Both the position numbers and the translations under genes were made by a program. This document shows, piece after piece, positions 52,352 to 63,827 of a stretch of 64,000 nucleotides of DNA. The notes under the pieces were generated by a model. It was not told where the DNA came from. It did not search any database and saw only the letters and a list, made by a program, of their open reading frames with translations. The DNA is from Lasiosphaeria ovina (Eukaryota > Ascomycota > Sordariomycetes > Sordariales > Lasiosphaeriaceae), in assembly GCA_033439765.1 (NCBI GenBank), contig JAULSN010000009.1:1302001-1366000 (forward strand). Reading direction: 5' to 3'. Numbering within the stretch: position 1 is the stretch's first letter; every line of letters starts with the position of its first letter.

Positions 52352-53077
52352 ATGGATTCAGATAACCTAAACGCCCGTACAATCTCTCCCTCGCTGTTGT
52401 CCTTGACCTCGACCCAGTCGTCAGCCACGCTGTCGTTGCAGCCATCGCAGTCATCCCCACCTCAGTCGCCAACAACGTCATCACTGGAGCCAGAGCGGCT
52501 TGAGGTACACCAACCCCACCTGCCGTATCTCTCCCAGCAGCAGCAGCAGCAGCAGCAAGACCATGACCAGCAAGTGCACCAATCCCACCAGACACAGCAT
52601 CACCATGTCTACCAGCAAGACTACGACGGGCAGATGATGCTGCAGCCGCCATTGCTCCTCCCCTCCCAACCACAACAACAACAACAACAACAACAACACC
52701 TATCACCATACCCATCCCTATCGCAACACCACCCCTCTTCTAGCAATGATCAACAGTCTCAATCCCAACCGCCAGCAAGACAGTCTCAATCCCAATCCAA
52801 ACCGCCAGCAAAAAGCTCCTTCTCCGCCGGCCCGAAGGTAATGCAGGCGCTGGACATGGCGCGCGAGAGCCGGGAGGCCGAGTGCCATCCCCAGATTAGC
52901 GCGCTACTAAACGGCGCGCTGGCCGAGGTGATGGCGCGGTTGCGGGCGGCGCCCGACAGCTACATGATGCGGCCCGACGAGTTCTCCTTGTTTAATTTTT
53001 TCCAGTACAGGTTTGATAACACGGATCCGGTGATTATGGGTGCAAGGAGGCGGTATTGGCAATTTACTTTTGCGTGA
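52352..53077 (+). CDS. intact glutamine-rich protein, unknown function
   Basis: A 241-residue frame from ATG 52352 to TGA 53077. Residues 1-165 are rich in Gln, Ser and Pro with two long Gln runs (about 63-70 and 109-117) and a His-rich stretch (HQSHQTQHHHVYQQ), typical of disordered or transcription-related proteins. Residues about 165-241 are ordered: PKVMQALDMARESREAECHP, ISALLNGALAEVMARLRAAP and MRPDEFSLFNFFQYRFDN. This looks like a conserved helical domain ending at the stop. No frameshift or stop occurs. I do not recognise the family. It is followed by AT-rich sequence. Confidence 0.6.
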   Translation: MDSDNLNARTISPSLLSLTSTQSSATLSLQPSQSSPPQSPTTSSLEPERLEVHQPHLPYLSQQQQQQQQDHDQQVHQSHQTQHHHVYQQDYDGQMMLQPPLLLPSQPQQQQQQQQHLSPYPSLSQHHPSSSNDQQSQSQPPARQSQSQSKPPAKSSFSAGPKVMQALDMARESREAECHPQISALLNGALAEVMARLRAAPDSYMMRPDEFSLFNFFQYRFDNTDPVIMGARRRYWQFTFA

Positions 53078-54191
53078 TTAGGACATGGTTATTTTGTTGG
53101 CGTTGGGGTGGTGGAATGGCTTGGATCAGGTGAGATGAGGTTGTATTTTTAGTCTAGTAGAGTTAGTTTCCAATATTTCATAGCACACCACCAGACAGTG
53201 AACTTTTTCCCCTTTTTTCCCCACGAGTCTGAAAGCATGTATTTCTCGCAGAAGAAGGGAAGGCTGCGCTGCACGTGAGTCCATTCCGGCCGCTCCGGCG
53301 CCGCCTCCATGCCCTTTGTTGCCCGGGCTCCCTGCGCCTTACCGCCGCGGCCGCCGCGAGCAGGCGGGAGCACTGTGAGGCCATTCACAATTCGTGGTGC
53401 CTGCGCAGGGGCATTCTCCGTGGTGTTTTCCTGGTCCCTGTTGTCTTCCTGTGGTTGTCTTCCTGCTGGTTGTCTTCCTGCTGTAGGCTGACGCCCTCCC
53501 ACTGTGAGGGTTGACGGCGAACGCAAGGTTGTAGACCCGACTCACGGCCGCGGGCTCTGGTGCGGGCTCGGGCTCGGGCTCGGGCGCAGGGGGAGCTGCA
53601 TCGCCATTCTTGCGGGCCGAAGGCGTGCGCGCGGCGCGGCGCGGCCATTTCTATCGCTGGTTAGTCTTGTCGATTGAAAATGAAGCGCGTACTTACCTGC
53701 GTGACGACAAAATCGTGTTGCCTGACCACAGATATTATTGTGGTGGTTGTAGTTGGAAGGATTTGATGGATTGCTGTTAGTTGCATTTGAGAGAGAAATC
53801 TCTACTTTATGGCGGCCTTGAGTGGTTTTGCCATGTTGGTGCACGTATGGTGCGACGGTGAGACTGCGAACTACTACGTTCGGCCAGTCGGTTAGTCGCT
53901 TTGAGACGGAAATAGATGGATGGTAAGCTTGGTTCCGAACTTCTCAGTCCAGAGTTCAGAGTCACCTAACCTCAGCTTTCAAGGTCGAATGCGGGCTCCT
54001 TCCAAGGCAGGTTTGGATCTTGGAACTGTTGGAAGCCAGCAAAAGAGTGGGAATTCTCGGTGTCTGGGGTTGGCTGCAGCTAGGCGCGAACCCAAAGGAG
54101 GTGCTTCCCGTCATTGCAATTGCAAGGTAGTAAGCTACAGCTGGCACATCGGCGGATGTTCCGAGGCTGTCTCGTTTGCGGTTGAGCTGGC
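53078..54191. other. unrecognised sequence with short repeats
   Basis: A minus frame (53526-53149) encodes RQPTAGRQPAGRQPQEDN, reflecting a short repeated motif (gttgtcttcctgctg) at 53440-53485, then APAQAPRIVNGLTVLPPARG. At 53563-53590 cgggctcgggctcgggctcg is a short GC-rich repeat. No domain is recognised. Confidence 0.35.
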
Positions 54192-54515
54192 CTATTCAAG
54201 CTTCTGGTCAACAGCGTCGGCGTCCTTGGCCTCAACCGCGAGCTCAACTACAGCGGGGGCTTCGGTCGCGGGTGCCGCCTCCGGGGTCGCCTCCTCAGCC
54301 TCCTCCTCGAAATCCTCGTTAATGTATCGCAGGATGTCGCTGAGCACAAAATGGCCAGAAGGCTGCTGGGCAAGCACAAAGGTCTGCACGAATTTCTTGG
54401 GCTCACCCGCCTTGTTGGAGACCTCGCCAATGACTTGGATAACGATGTTCTCGGCGGACCTCCCCCTATGAGTTGACATTCGAGATGCGGACCTTGCAGT
54501 CCTGGAAATCGAAGG
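54192..54515 (-). pseudogene. NTF2-domain protein fragment (G3BP/Bre5-like)
   Basis: Read leftwards: DFQDCKVRISNVNS, a stop created by a few extra bases, then AENIVIQVIGEVSNKAGEPK, KFVQTFVLAQQPSGHFVLSD and ILRYINEDFEEEAEEATPEA. This is the C-terminal half of an NTF2-like domain with the acidic linker seen in fungal G3BP/Bre5-type proteins. The upstream edge follows a CT/GA-rich stretch with an AG that could be an old intron acceptor. The frame ends soon after the linker (VDQKLE, stop), before any RNA-recognition motif. The in-frame stop and missing N-terminus make it a truncated copy. Confidence 0.7.
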
Positions 54516-54734
54516 TAGTAGGCAACTCTCTCTCTCTCTCTTTTTCTTGGTCCTCTCTTGTCGTCTGCAGCTGACTAGAGCACTAGACCATCAATAAGGA
54601 GATGCTCTTGCATTCTGCTTTCGCGCCTGACAGTTGCTCACAGATGGAGGTGGGGGAGAAATCGACGAGACCATCATTATAGATGACTAGTACAGATGAA
54701 TGAGTCTGACGTTATGGATGCCTGCGACAATCCG

Positions 54735-54781
<47 letters not shown>

Positions 54782-55346
54782 AGAGATGGAAGTCACAGTG
54801 ACGGACTCGGGCCACGACAAAAGGACGAGTACTGGAAGGACTTGTCGGTCTTCATGTCGTACGCGCTGGGCAGCGTCAACGCGGCGAAGGACACGGCTAC
54901 GGCGTCAACTCGGGCGGGTCGTCGTCTAACTTGGTCGCGGCGGCGCGCAACGCAACCATGGACCTGACCAACGGCGAGGCGGCCAAAGGATTCGGCGAGC
55001 CGACGCGGGCGCGCGGCGGCGAGACGCCAAGAGCAAGAAGTACGTGGCGCGCGCCAACGACGAGGAGGGTCGCGCGGCGCGCACGAAACGCGGCGCGCAC
55101 GATACGCGGCGAGAGCGGCGTCAAGATCGCCGCGCCGCCAGCTTCCAGAGCGGCCGCTTCGACCGGTGTGGACTGCGGGATTGCGTGAGAGGGTGTCGGC
55201 GCCTGTGGGGGGCAGCACAGTACGCATGGGCACGGCCAGTGCCAGAATGCCAAAGCTTTGGGGAGCTTATAGCCTACATAGAGCTATACCTGATTTGTTC
55301 AGGGTTTTTACACTACGCCGTACAAGACTTGGACCAAGTTGGTTAG
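54516..55346 (+). pseudogene. unrecognised coding remnant with polyAsp
   Basis: A GAC repeat (54736-54782) encodes about fourteen Asp in a frame reading NPDDDDDGD, then EVTVTDSGHDK. Other frames continue YWKDLSVFMSYALGSVNAAK, SNLVAAARNATMDLTNGEAA, KKYVARANDEEGRAARTKRG and CQSFGELIAYIELYLICSGF. The composition is protein-like but broken by at least three frameshifts. I cannot assign a family. Confidence 0.35.
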
Positions 55347-56066
55347 CGTGCCGTCATAAGGAGATATGCAATTCATATCAAAGTGCACATTTATGTAAGC
55401 CATGTAGACTCGCCGGGAGAGCGATGCCACCGAACTGTGGTGGCTGGGAATGGGTGGTGGGGTAAGGGCGAGGGTAGGGCTAGGGCTCACACCGCCATAC
55501 CATCGCTCCATCGTACGCGCGGCGAAGGCCATTCTCGTCATCGCGGACCCTCTTTAAAAGGCGCACACTTTGTGGACGTGCAGCCTTCCCGAACCAACGT
55601 TACACACGGACGACAAGCCGGCAGACTAGCTCCGACTATTGAACCAGGCAGACGAGAAGAACCCCTCCACTGCGTGGGTCGGAGAATGCATATGTGCCCA
55701 ATAGTTGCCCGTGCCTATCATGTGTGTACACATAGTTTACAGCTATGACCTTGTCCTACAACCTGTGCCCCATTCACAGGCGATGCCCTCTAGGGACTGG
55801 ACTTTCTGGGTGCATAAGCCCCCGGAAAGTCCAGTCGTTGGGGGATTTGTTAAACCATATATCCCTGCTCAGCCGTGTCTTCCCGACACTCCTAAGCAGG
55901 GTGGCTTCCAGAAGCATAAATATGGACAGACCGTCTTCGTCTTCGGTCGATTCCCTCTCGCCTCGCCAGTTGCTCTCCAGCACTCTCGGACAAGCAGGTA
56001 GTCGAGACCAGCTCCTTCTTTAGAGGAAAACAACCGCACTCGCCACTTTGACAGCCCAACGGCGCC
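55347..56066. other. no gene recognised; one strong hairpin
   Basis: At 55795-55836 gactggactttctggg and its inverse (one mismatch) form a hairpin with about a ten-base loop. A plus frame (55705-56001) is open but unrecognised. Confidence 0.4.
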
Positions 56067-56233
56067 ATGTCCGACCCCCGTATCCCCGACGACGTGAGGA
56101 AGCAGGTCAACGACAGGATCACCGATCAGAGTTCGGGCACCATGGCCCAAGTGGTTGAGGCGGGCAAGAGCTCCCAGAAGAGACGCGAGGACGCCAAGAA
56201 GAAGAAGAAGGAGGAGGAGGAAGCCAAGGCTAA
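56067..56233 (+). CDS. possible first exon of a small charged protein
   Basis: From ATG 56067 the frame reads MSDPRIPDDVRKQV, NDRITDQSSGTMAQVVEAGK and SSQKRREDAKKKKKEEEEAK, ending at a GTAAGA donor (56234). The protein-like N-terminus and Lys/Glu helix suggest a real exon. No second exon was identified downstream, so it may be a truncated fragment. Family unknown. Confidence 0.35.
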
Positions 56234-57024
56234 GGTAAGAATCTCAGACGGGTTCTTGATTGCGAGAAAGATGCTTACTTGGAGGACAGAGCGGCGACGG
56301 CGGCGGCGGCAGCAGCACCACATAGGCAGTGCAGTGCAGGCAACCGGGCAGGCAACCGGGCAACTTGCTCGACCACCACCGGCCCAGCATAAGGTTACAC
56401 GCGCTTAGCAAACTCGCAGGTGTGCAACCTTCCCTTAAGCCCCGACAGCAACCCTGGGCCTGGGGCGGCGACCAACTCCGATCCGTCCCGCCCACTCGGG
56501 AATATCCGTCTCCCGAATGGCGGGTCTCCTGCCAAGCTGAGGGGGCGCATGCGCCTCAGCTTTTTTTGTCTTCCTCAGTCTGTCTTCCGTCTGTCTTTAG
56601 TAAACTAGTAGCTACGTAGTTATAACCCCCGGGGGCGACGTGTCATCCCACTAGAATAAGAAGGCCGGCTGTGGCTAGGCTAGCAGGGATTAGGCCGGAC
56701 CCTGGCCTGATGCCCTCAAGCTGAGGCATAAGTGGATATGGGATTCACCGGTCCAGGCCATCATTTCCACATATATATTGCGCTGTGCCCCAGATAGCTA
56801 GTCCTCCTCCAAGCAATCCAGTCAATCCTTTCCTCCCATCACCAGCTCTTTTTATACCTCATATACGCGCCACCAGCTGCACGCTGGCAAGGCATCTCGT
56901 GATCGTGATCGTGATCCTGTCACCCCAAAGTTTTAGTAATAGGCCCGCTGCGCCCCGCACCGTGAGGTTTAGTCAGCCCGCATCCCTGCCCTCCCGCCCC
57001 CCTAATTCTTCCTCTTCCTCACGT
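56234..57024. other. no gene recognised; hairpin with T run
   Basis: At 56534-56562 aagctgagg and cctcagctt are inverted around a gggcgcatgcg centre, followed by seven T. In bacteria this would suggest a terminator; in this fungal context its role is unknown. The remainder is unrecognised and merges into the upstream region of the next gene. Confidence 0.4.
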
Positions 57025-57130
57025 TTCCCACATCCGTAACCTGCCAAGGCAAGTTTTCTTTTCCATAAGCCCCCCACTATCTCGCCGCGTCGTCCTTCCC
57101 ACATCCGTAACCTACCACGGCAAGTTTTCC
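57025..57130 (+). promoter_or_regulatory. duplicated 34-bp motif upstream of the phosphotransferase gene
   Basis: ttcccacatccgtaacctgc-caaggcaagttttc at 57025-57058 recurs at 57096-57129 with two mismatches. The copies lie about 85 and 155 bp upstream of the start codon in a C-rich region. A TATA-like tttttatacctc is at about 56848. Such a duplication next to the start suggests transcription-factor sites. Confidence 0.5.
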
Positions 57131-57214
57131 AAGTCTCACCGTTCCCCCCTCCCCCACCCCCCGCTGGCGGCCGTCGCACCTACACACTTGCACAACAGGT
57201 TTTCGTCGACCGCT

Positions 57215-58703
57215 ATGACCACCGACGAAAACCTATCCGTGGTTGCAGAGCGTCGTGCTCTCCTGCATCATGTGCTTCTCGACTTCCGGAAAGCAGAGAT
57301 GCCAGCATGGGTGACGGAATTCCACCCCGAGAACCTGACCTGTGAGATCCAAGAGCCTTGGATTCGTGGCTCGTACAATCTCTGCATACCCGTCGTTTTT
57401 TCCAGCGGTGAGAAGTGGATCGTTCGCTTTCCCCGTGACGGCAAGACCCGCGCAAAACACATTGACGAGAAGGTCGCCAGCGAGGTCGCGGCCCTGGAGC
57501 TTCTCCGCGAGAGGACCGACATTCCCGTCCCCCAAGTCAAGGCCTGGGGCTTTGCCCGCGACAACAGACTCGCAACGGGAGCTTTCATCATGGAAGGATT
57601 CATGCCCGGCGAGAGCCTTTCGAAAATCCTGAGCGATCCCGAGGATGATTCGGTCCCTATGCGGGACAATCTGGGCGACGACGTGATCGACACCATATAC
57701 CGGCAGCTTGCACGATTCATGTTTCAGATCTTCGAGCTAGATTTCAGCGACATCGGCAGTCTATGCAAGCAAACGCCATGCACCCAGCCGCCGCTTACAA
57801 TGACTGCGAACGAGATAACTTGTCTCTCCGGGGCGGACGTCCTCGGTACTTTTCCGTTCTGTTCTGCCCCTTTCTACTCTCTGGCTCATCCCCTCCCCGC
57901 TAATAACCATTGAGGCAGGCCCAAAAACTAAGGCATTTTCTACCACCACAGAGTATTTCCATCATGTCGTTGAGCAGCACTGGCAACAGTTCGCCAAACA
58001 GCGGAACTCGGTGGAGAACAGCGAGGAAGGTAGGGCGAATTATGTCTTTCACAAAGTCCTAAAGTCTTTGACCGGCCATCAGGTCTGGCCGGAGTATGAC
58101 ACTGGACCGTTCAAGCTTATTTGCGACGATTTCGGCCCGGCGAACATGCTTGTCAACAACAGCCAGGAGCTGAGGATCGTCGGAGTCGTCGACCTCGAGT
58201 GGTCCTATGCAGGCCCAGCTCAGCTGCTTGCGACAGCTCCTTGGTGGCTCCTTCAGGAAAGACCCAGTGTTTGGATCCACACCATTGAGAGGCGAGAAAT
58301 GTTTCTCCGGCACTGGACCAAATTTAAGCACATCCTGGAGGAAGAGGAGGCGCGGATGCGGCCAGATGGCAGCCGGCTGTCGGCCTTGGTCAAGCGATCT
58401 GAAGAGAACGGGACCATGTGGTACCATATGGTCCTTCGCGGCTTTTTCATTGCCTACGACGACTTCCCCTCGGTGGAGCTGAAAGACAGCATACCAGATT
58501 GGGAGGAGCGGGCGGCAGAGGTTCCCGAGGAGGATATTCAATCTTTCCTCGAAGGAAAGAAGAAAGAACTCGAGGCGTACGAGGCTGACAAGAAGACGAT
58601 TGAGCCTCTCTTTACCGAGGTACAGGAAAGAAGGATGACGACCGACGATTTCGTTGCGTTTATCGAAGGTCTGTATGGACGAGGCGATGGACAGGCGGGC
58701 TAA
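57215..58703 (+). CDS. aminoglycoside-phosphotransferase-family protein, two exons
   Basis: Exon 1 is 57215-57845 and exon 2 is 57919-58703, joined by a 73-bp GT-AG intron with a CTAAT branch-like site; the spliced protein has 471 residues. The N-terminal kinase lobe shows IRGSYNLCIPVVF (nucleotide-binding turn) and KWIVRFPRDGK. The C-terminal lobe has ICDDFGPANMLV with catalytic Asp281 and Asn286, and VVDLEWSYAGP with metal-binding Asp302. The usual His of HxD is Cys279, as I recall for many fungal members. These fungal proteins phosphorylate unknown small molecules; antibiotic resistance should not be assumed. The start context is cgctATGa. No stop or frameshift is present, making it the best-supported gene here. 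Confidence 0.85.
57846..57918 (+). other. intron of the phosphotransferase-family gene
   Basis: It starts gtacttttcc and ends gaggcag. Splicing joins VLG to PKTKAFSTTTEYFHH in frame. The unspliced frame stops at 57913. Confidence 0.8.
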
Positions 58704-59145
58704 GGCCAGTCGACTAGCTTTTATCGAATTGCGCGCTGCCAACATCGTTTATGAGCGAGTCCTGGCGGCTAAGGCGTTCGCGAAGACCAGCGAGGACATG
58801 GCAAGGGTCTGATAGATCCGATTGACTTGACCGGGGAGGGGGGCGATCCAATCCCGCCAGGGGCTGTTGGAGAGTCTGGGTCGGAAGAAGGCTGCAACGT
58901 ATGGGGAGATGTGGGAAAGCGGCGAACATAGGGTTAACTCGGATGGCGTTGAGGAGCAACGCCATCCGAGTTCGGGTAGTCGAGTTAGCGCAGTGACTTT
59001 GGCCTACTGTACCACTTCAAAGATCCGGATGCAACTAGACAGTACAGTACGCTCCAGTGGCTTTTGTATTGTAAACCGTGTCGAGTGGGTCACCGACAAC
59101 CATCAGCGGGCTGCTCACCTCGACACGACCATAGGTTGCTTCGAA
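58704..59145. other. 3' region with strong hairpin
   Basis: At 58936-58972 aactcggatggcgttg and its exact inverse are separated by aggag: 16 perfect base pairs with a five-base loop. It lies 233 bp downstream of the phosphotransferase stop codon. No gene is seen here. Confidence 0.6.
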
Positions 59146-61079
59146 TATGGCGCATCCGTTCGTTGAGCGTCCGGCTACGGTTGGGTTGCCCAATACCGAA
59201 CCCGATAACGGACTCGGAGACGACTCCCTCGTGCTGGGTGACGATCAACAACTCTTGGAAATCGCCCGATTTCAGAAAGAGATCCGCCACCACGAGACCG
59301 ACGCGGACAAATATCAGCTTTGTACCAACCAGGACACGAGATGACCTGCTCCGAGGGCATGCCGATTTGCAGCTTCTGATCGCCGTGTACGAGCATGTCA
59401 TGTCATGCTTGACGAATGTGCGGCATACAGAACTTTCAAGGAGAACAGTGTCCCGGCGACAACCCTCCCAAAATTGAGGAGTGGGAGCGCTTCACTCGCG
59501 TTGCTGTAGTTGAGTCTAAGCGCCATACAAGTCTGAAAGCTGTTAGAAGGCTCCGGGGTCGAGAAGTGATCCAACAATACAAGTGGACTTCTAGAGGGCT
59601 CAGGTTCTTCGAAACGCTTCGCACCGCAGCACGCACAGTTTCCAACTTGCTTTGCTAGCTATAATCAAGTTGAACAACCTCATGCTTCGACGGCATCAAA
59701 TTCCCCGGCGACGCCGAGCCATTCTCTTTCCCTACGCCAGCCGGGCGCGCGGCTATGGCAGTCTCCCAATGCATCGTCGAAGTCACGACCAGGCCTACGG
59801 CAGCCAGGTAGCTGGCGAATTAGAAGCCAAGTTGCGGTGGGAAATCCTCATCTCCAACTACATGAAAAGAGCGAACGAAGCCCATTGCAAGTGCGCGCGA
59901 CTTCATCAGGAAGGTCGATAACCCGGCATCCAAGACCCGACTCCAGTCCCAAGTTACAAAGTACGGGAAGATCCTTAGACGCTGTACGCTGGGCAAGCCA
60001 ATTACTACTGCCCAGTACCTGGTAGGTGGGTGAAATGGAGCCACTGATTATTTTGTTGTCTGTTCGTCCGAGGAGGCGAGATCAATTTTGGCGGAAGCCA
60101 CACCGCTGTTGCCGCTTTTGATCCCCGCAGAGTTTGAATGATCAAGTCGAGCGACTACAGCTAGACCGGTATTTGACGATACTAGAAACACGACCTACGC
60201 TTGACGTTCCATGACTTAGACGCGGAGGGAGATCTAGTTATCCCCGAACGGGCTGGAATCGAGATACGCGACCACTCTTTTTCGCCGATGAAAAGCAGAG
60301 GTCCGATCAACCTGCTGAATCTTTCGTGGATACAAACAGAATCCGACACAAACTTGTCTGGCTGGCTGGCCTCGAAGCATATACAATCCTGGACGCTATT
60401 CAAGAGGAGCCAGAGAATGGAAAGGCAATGGGAACGGCTTCTCTCAGACCTGTCAGAGTGCGCCGCGCGCTTCCAGCTCTGCGGCAATAGAGGAGCCCTT
60501 TCACCTTGAATATATTGATCGTCATGGGACCCTTACAACGATATTTAGCGACGATGGCGAGAAGTTATGGCCTGGATGGCCAGGCCTACGTCATAAGGAT
60601 ATCCTAGAGTGGGTATAATAAGGTGAACTTCCAGCCGGGCTATGCGTGGGTATCTACCTCGGCCCTGGGGTATCTCTTAGTTCAGCCACAGGCCTGCCTT
60701 CACGCCCCGCTCTCTTTGACCGACGTGCTGATGACAGGGACTATGCATCGGGATAGTCGGGGCAATGCTCAAAGTTATGAGATTATCGAAGATGGAGACC
60801 CAGTACCCCCACACATCACACACGAAGCATCGGCAAAAGAGTTTCTAGGGAAGATTAATTAAATTCGTACCTTATGGACTCTTCTCAAAGGCTTGGCCAT
60901 GGGGTACCGAGGACGAACTACGTCAGTTCTCAGAGCTTGTGGAGGTACGTATTCATTCTAAGACTGCGAATATGCTAACTAATGTAGTGGCTTTTCAGAA
61001 GGATGCACTTGCGAAACGCGATGCGGAAAGACTTGCAAATGTAAATGGAATGAGTCTGTAAGGGTCTTTGGGACAAGAG
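59146..61079 (+). other. unrecognised coding-like remnants
   Basis: Plus frames such as 59147-59344 (ending EIRHHETDADKYQLCTNQDT), 60201-60509 and 60623-60862 (NFQPGYAWVSTSALGYLLVQ) read like pieces of protein. They change frame repeatedly and contain stops. I recognise no domain. The stretch ends in the LTR at 61080, preceded by 20 bp of retroelement sequence with its purine tract. Confidence 0.3.
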
Positions 61080-61309
61080 TGTCGAGAGTGGTAGAGGCAA
61101 CAAAAGTTAGGTGGTATTGGTACGCAGTACTAATCTCTGACCCGCAGCGCAGTCTCTGTAAGCCCGTTCCTCCTTATGTACGCACGGCCAAGAGCCCGTG
61201 CGTCCCTGAGCCCTGGGTGGGCCTCTCCCTACCCCTTTTGCGGGTATCAACACGGGTCACGTGCCCCTCACGTGACGGCCTCCCCTGAAGTCCCTGAACG
61301 ACTATGACA
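61080..61309 (+). mobile_element. LTR, Copia family of 48341-48568
   Basis: It starts TGTCGAGAGTGGTAGAGG and ends CGACTATGACA, 230 bp, in the opposite orientation to the 48.3-kb copy. It is preceded by ggtctttgggacaagag, the purine tract of the element's internal region. Internal coding sequence further upstream is not recognisable, so it is a truncated 3' end. Confidence 0.8.
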
Positions 61310-63827
61310 CCATCCTCAACGCACAGAAATCAACAAACATGGAAGACATCTCTTGCCGGAAAAGCGCCGTCTGGAAAGCCATCGTCACGAAACCAGAATA
61401 GAAGGAGGAAATGAAAGCTTCGGACTTACTGCACTGCTTATCGGCATTGATCTTGAGAGAATGGCTAAAGACGGTATTGTGTCAGATGCTATTACCGACA
61501 ATGGAACCAACCCTGCTTATCTAGCAATGGGCTTCGCAACTAAGAAAAAACAAGAGGCTCTTTCTGACTATTCGAAAGGATTCCCTAGTAGCGAGGTATT
61601 TTTCAACTGCCTGAAGCCGTTGGCAGTGGGCGGACAAAGAAAGATATGATATCTTGATTAAGTACTCGAATATTACACTGAACATCAGTGAGTTTTATAA
61701 GGAGAAGCGGGTCTTAGTTGGCAGGACATCTCGGGGGCACAAGTGTTAGGATTTTCAACCAAGAACCATGGCGTTTGCAGCCGCTAAGCGCCGGCGCTTA
61801 TTCGAACAGACAAAAATAGAGCTCCAATGCTACCCACCCCCTCATGCCCAAAGAAGAGGTTTAGGGCTGTAGACATTAGCGCCACCCTCGATATGGCCTG
61901 GCTCCTTCCATTCCTTCTATCGCCTAACTCACTGGAATACTATAAATGCTGCCCCTTGTTGCCGTATCCTTGTCCGGACAATACCCACGGCATACGTGAC
62001 CAGCATGCCGCAGCTTCCAGCCAACAAACCGCTCGACCATGACTCCAAATATCGAACACTCACTAGCACGGGGATCGGTGATGGCCACTACACTCGTCCG
62101 CCGGCTTTAGGGATTTCCTCAAACGTCAGACTTCTATCGAGAAGCTGTATCCCGTTCAGCGTTAACAGTAACGGGTGACACGAAGCAGGGCTCTCATGAC
62201 AGCTGTAGGTTCATCCAAGGAGCTGCACCTCGTGTTGAGAGGTCCAACCGCGAACCTAGCATGGAGAAATCCAGGTCAACGGAAGCTGCCCCATCGGGGT
62301 TGAAAGAGAAGTCCCGCGAGATGCAGGAAGCTGGGCAGACAGTTGGCATATTGTACTATTGTAAGCTGACCTGTAGAGTAGGTAACAAGTGCATTGATAA
62401 GGTCACTGCGGTTAGGCAACTTCTCCAAGCGCCCGCTTAACGGATGGAAGTAGGTGAGCCGTTACGATGGAAGTAGTGCTGCTTTGGCTTAGGCTTTTGT
62501 GGTCATGTATAGCTAGAGTTGACCGTTTTCAGCCATGACCTGATACCATCCGCTTCCAAGGTTCACAATGTCAAGCCGGGGAGGTTGGCGTCGGTTAATC
62601 CGAGTTAGGGAGGCCGGAATCTGGTGCTTGGGTATTGCGAGGGCCATGTTATCCCTGTATAGGTGCGTTGGAGGCCGTTGGTCGATGCTTGTTTGGCGGC
62701 ATTTCCGCAGCATGGCGACGGGTGATGAGTTGACGACTCGTATACAATTAGGTGTCGTATGGTGTCTGTCTGTGGTCGACTCGGCCTCCGCTGACGCGCG
62801 TTGTAGCATAGGTGCCGGCTACCTACAGCGGGCGTGTCCGCGGGAGGGCAGCAAAAGGCTGAGCGCGCTGGTTTGTCGATCAAGAGGCAGCCTGGAGACA
62901 TGCATGATGGCGAGTGTACCATCCCGTCGTCCTCGCAGTCATCCGTTTCCCCTGATGAGTATCTCCATCCCTGCCGCCACACAAGAGAACACAACCTATT
63001 CTAACCCTCGGGCTCTTGGAACCGTGCGTGCGCGTCTCGTGCATCCGCTCGCAATCCCCTCAGTCCGTTAGTCCTTTGCGACAGCTTGGGCCTGGTCTAC
63101 CGTCCGATCGGCTGCAACCCTCTCCCTCCCCCTGACCTTGGCTGACCAGTTCAAACACAGACTCTCCGCCGCCACCACACTAGCGCCAAGGACTATACAT
63201 TGACGCGCTGACAAGCTGGTCACAATGACGACCTTTCTGGTTCCATCTTGACGCCGACTAGACCTAGCCTACGAAGGACTAATGAGATCTGCACTAGAGG
63301 ACTGGGAGTATCGCCAATCTCTGGAAAGGGACAAGGAAGTAAGACAAAAAGCAAGGCGGAATACGCGCAGGCATATTGGTAAATATGCGAGCTCCCAGAA
63401 AAGAAAGCGCAAGGTGGGAAAATCCAAGTTAACCCTAACAGTACCCATCACTCGGCCGTCTTCTTCCAGAGATATCTCAACGTCAGCTCCGACCTCGACG
63501 TCTGGAAATTCTACCCCTCAAGATATCAGATACCGAAGTTTGCTCTCAAACCTTCAGCCTCTCGAGATACACTCTCGCAGCATCCACACCCTCCTCCACC
63601 TTGGCCATGTCCGTGCCGCTCCCCACGCTCGTGGTACCGGTACCTTTCCCTCCCGCGCTCCCGCCGCCTACAGCTTTCGCCACCTCGGCAACCCACTCGC
63701 TTACCACTAGGCCGTTCTTCGCGTATCCCTGGAAATCATATTAGCTATGGCCATAGCCCTTTAATATGAAATAGAGAAGCTTACTAGAGAGACGAAGCAC
63801 CCGTGGGCAATTCGGTTGGTAGAGCTA
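61310..63827. other. unrecognised sequence
   Basis: A 98-codon plus frame (61353-61649, FGLTALLIGIDLERMAKDGI) and frames 62568-63071 and 63282-63710 are open. The last is basic (RQKARRNTRRHIGKYASSQK). None has a recognised domain, and no transposon ends or RNA genes were seen. Confidence 0.3.

Noticed and set aside
56534..56569. Bacterial transcription terminator
   Set aside because: No bacterial genes surround it and the genome context is fungal; kept only as a structural observation.
57188..57214. Upstream start for the phosphotransferase-family gene
   Set aside because: The extra codons begin at TTG, not ATG; the first ATG at 57215 fits the family's usual start better.
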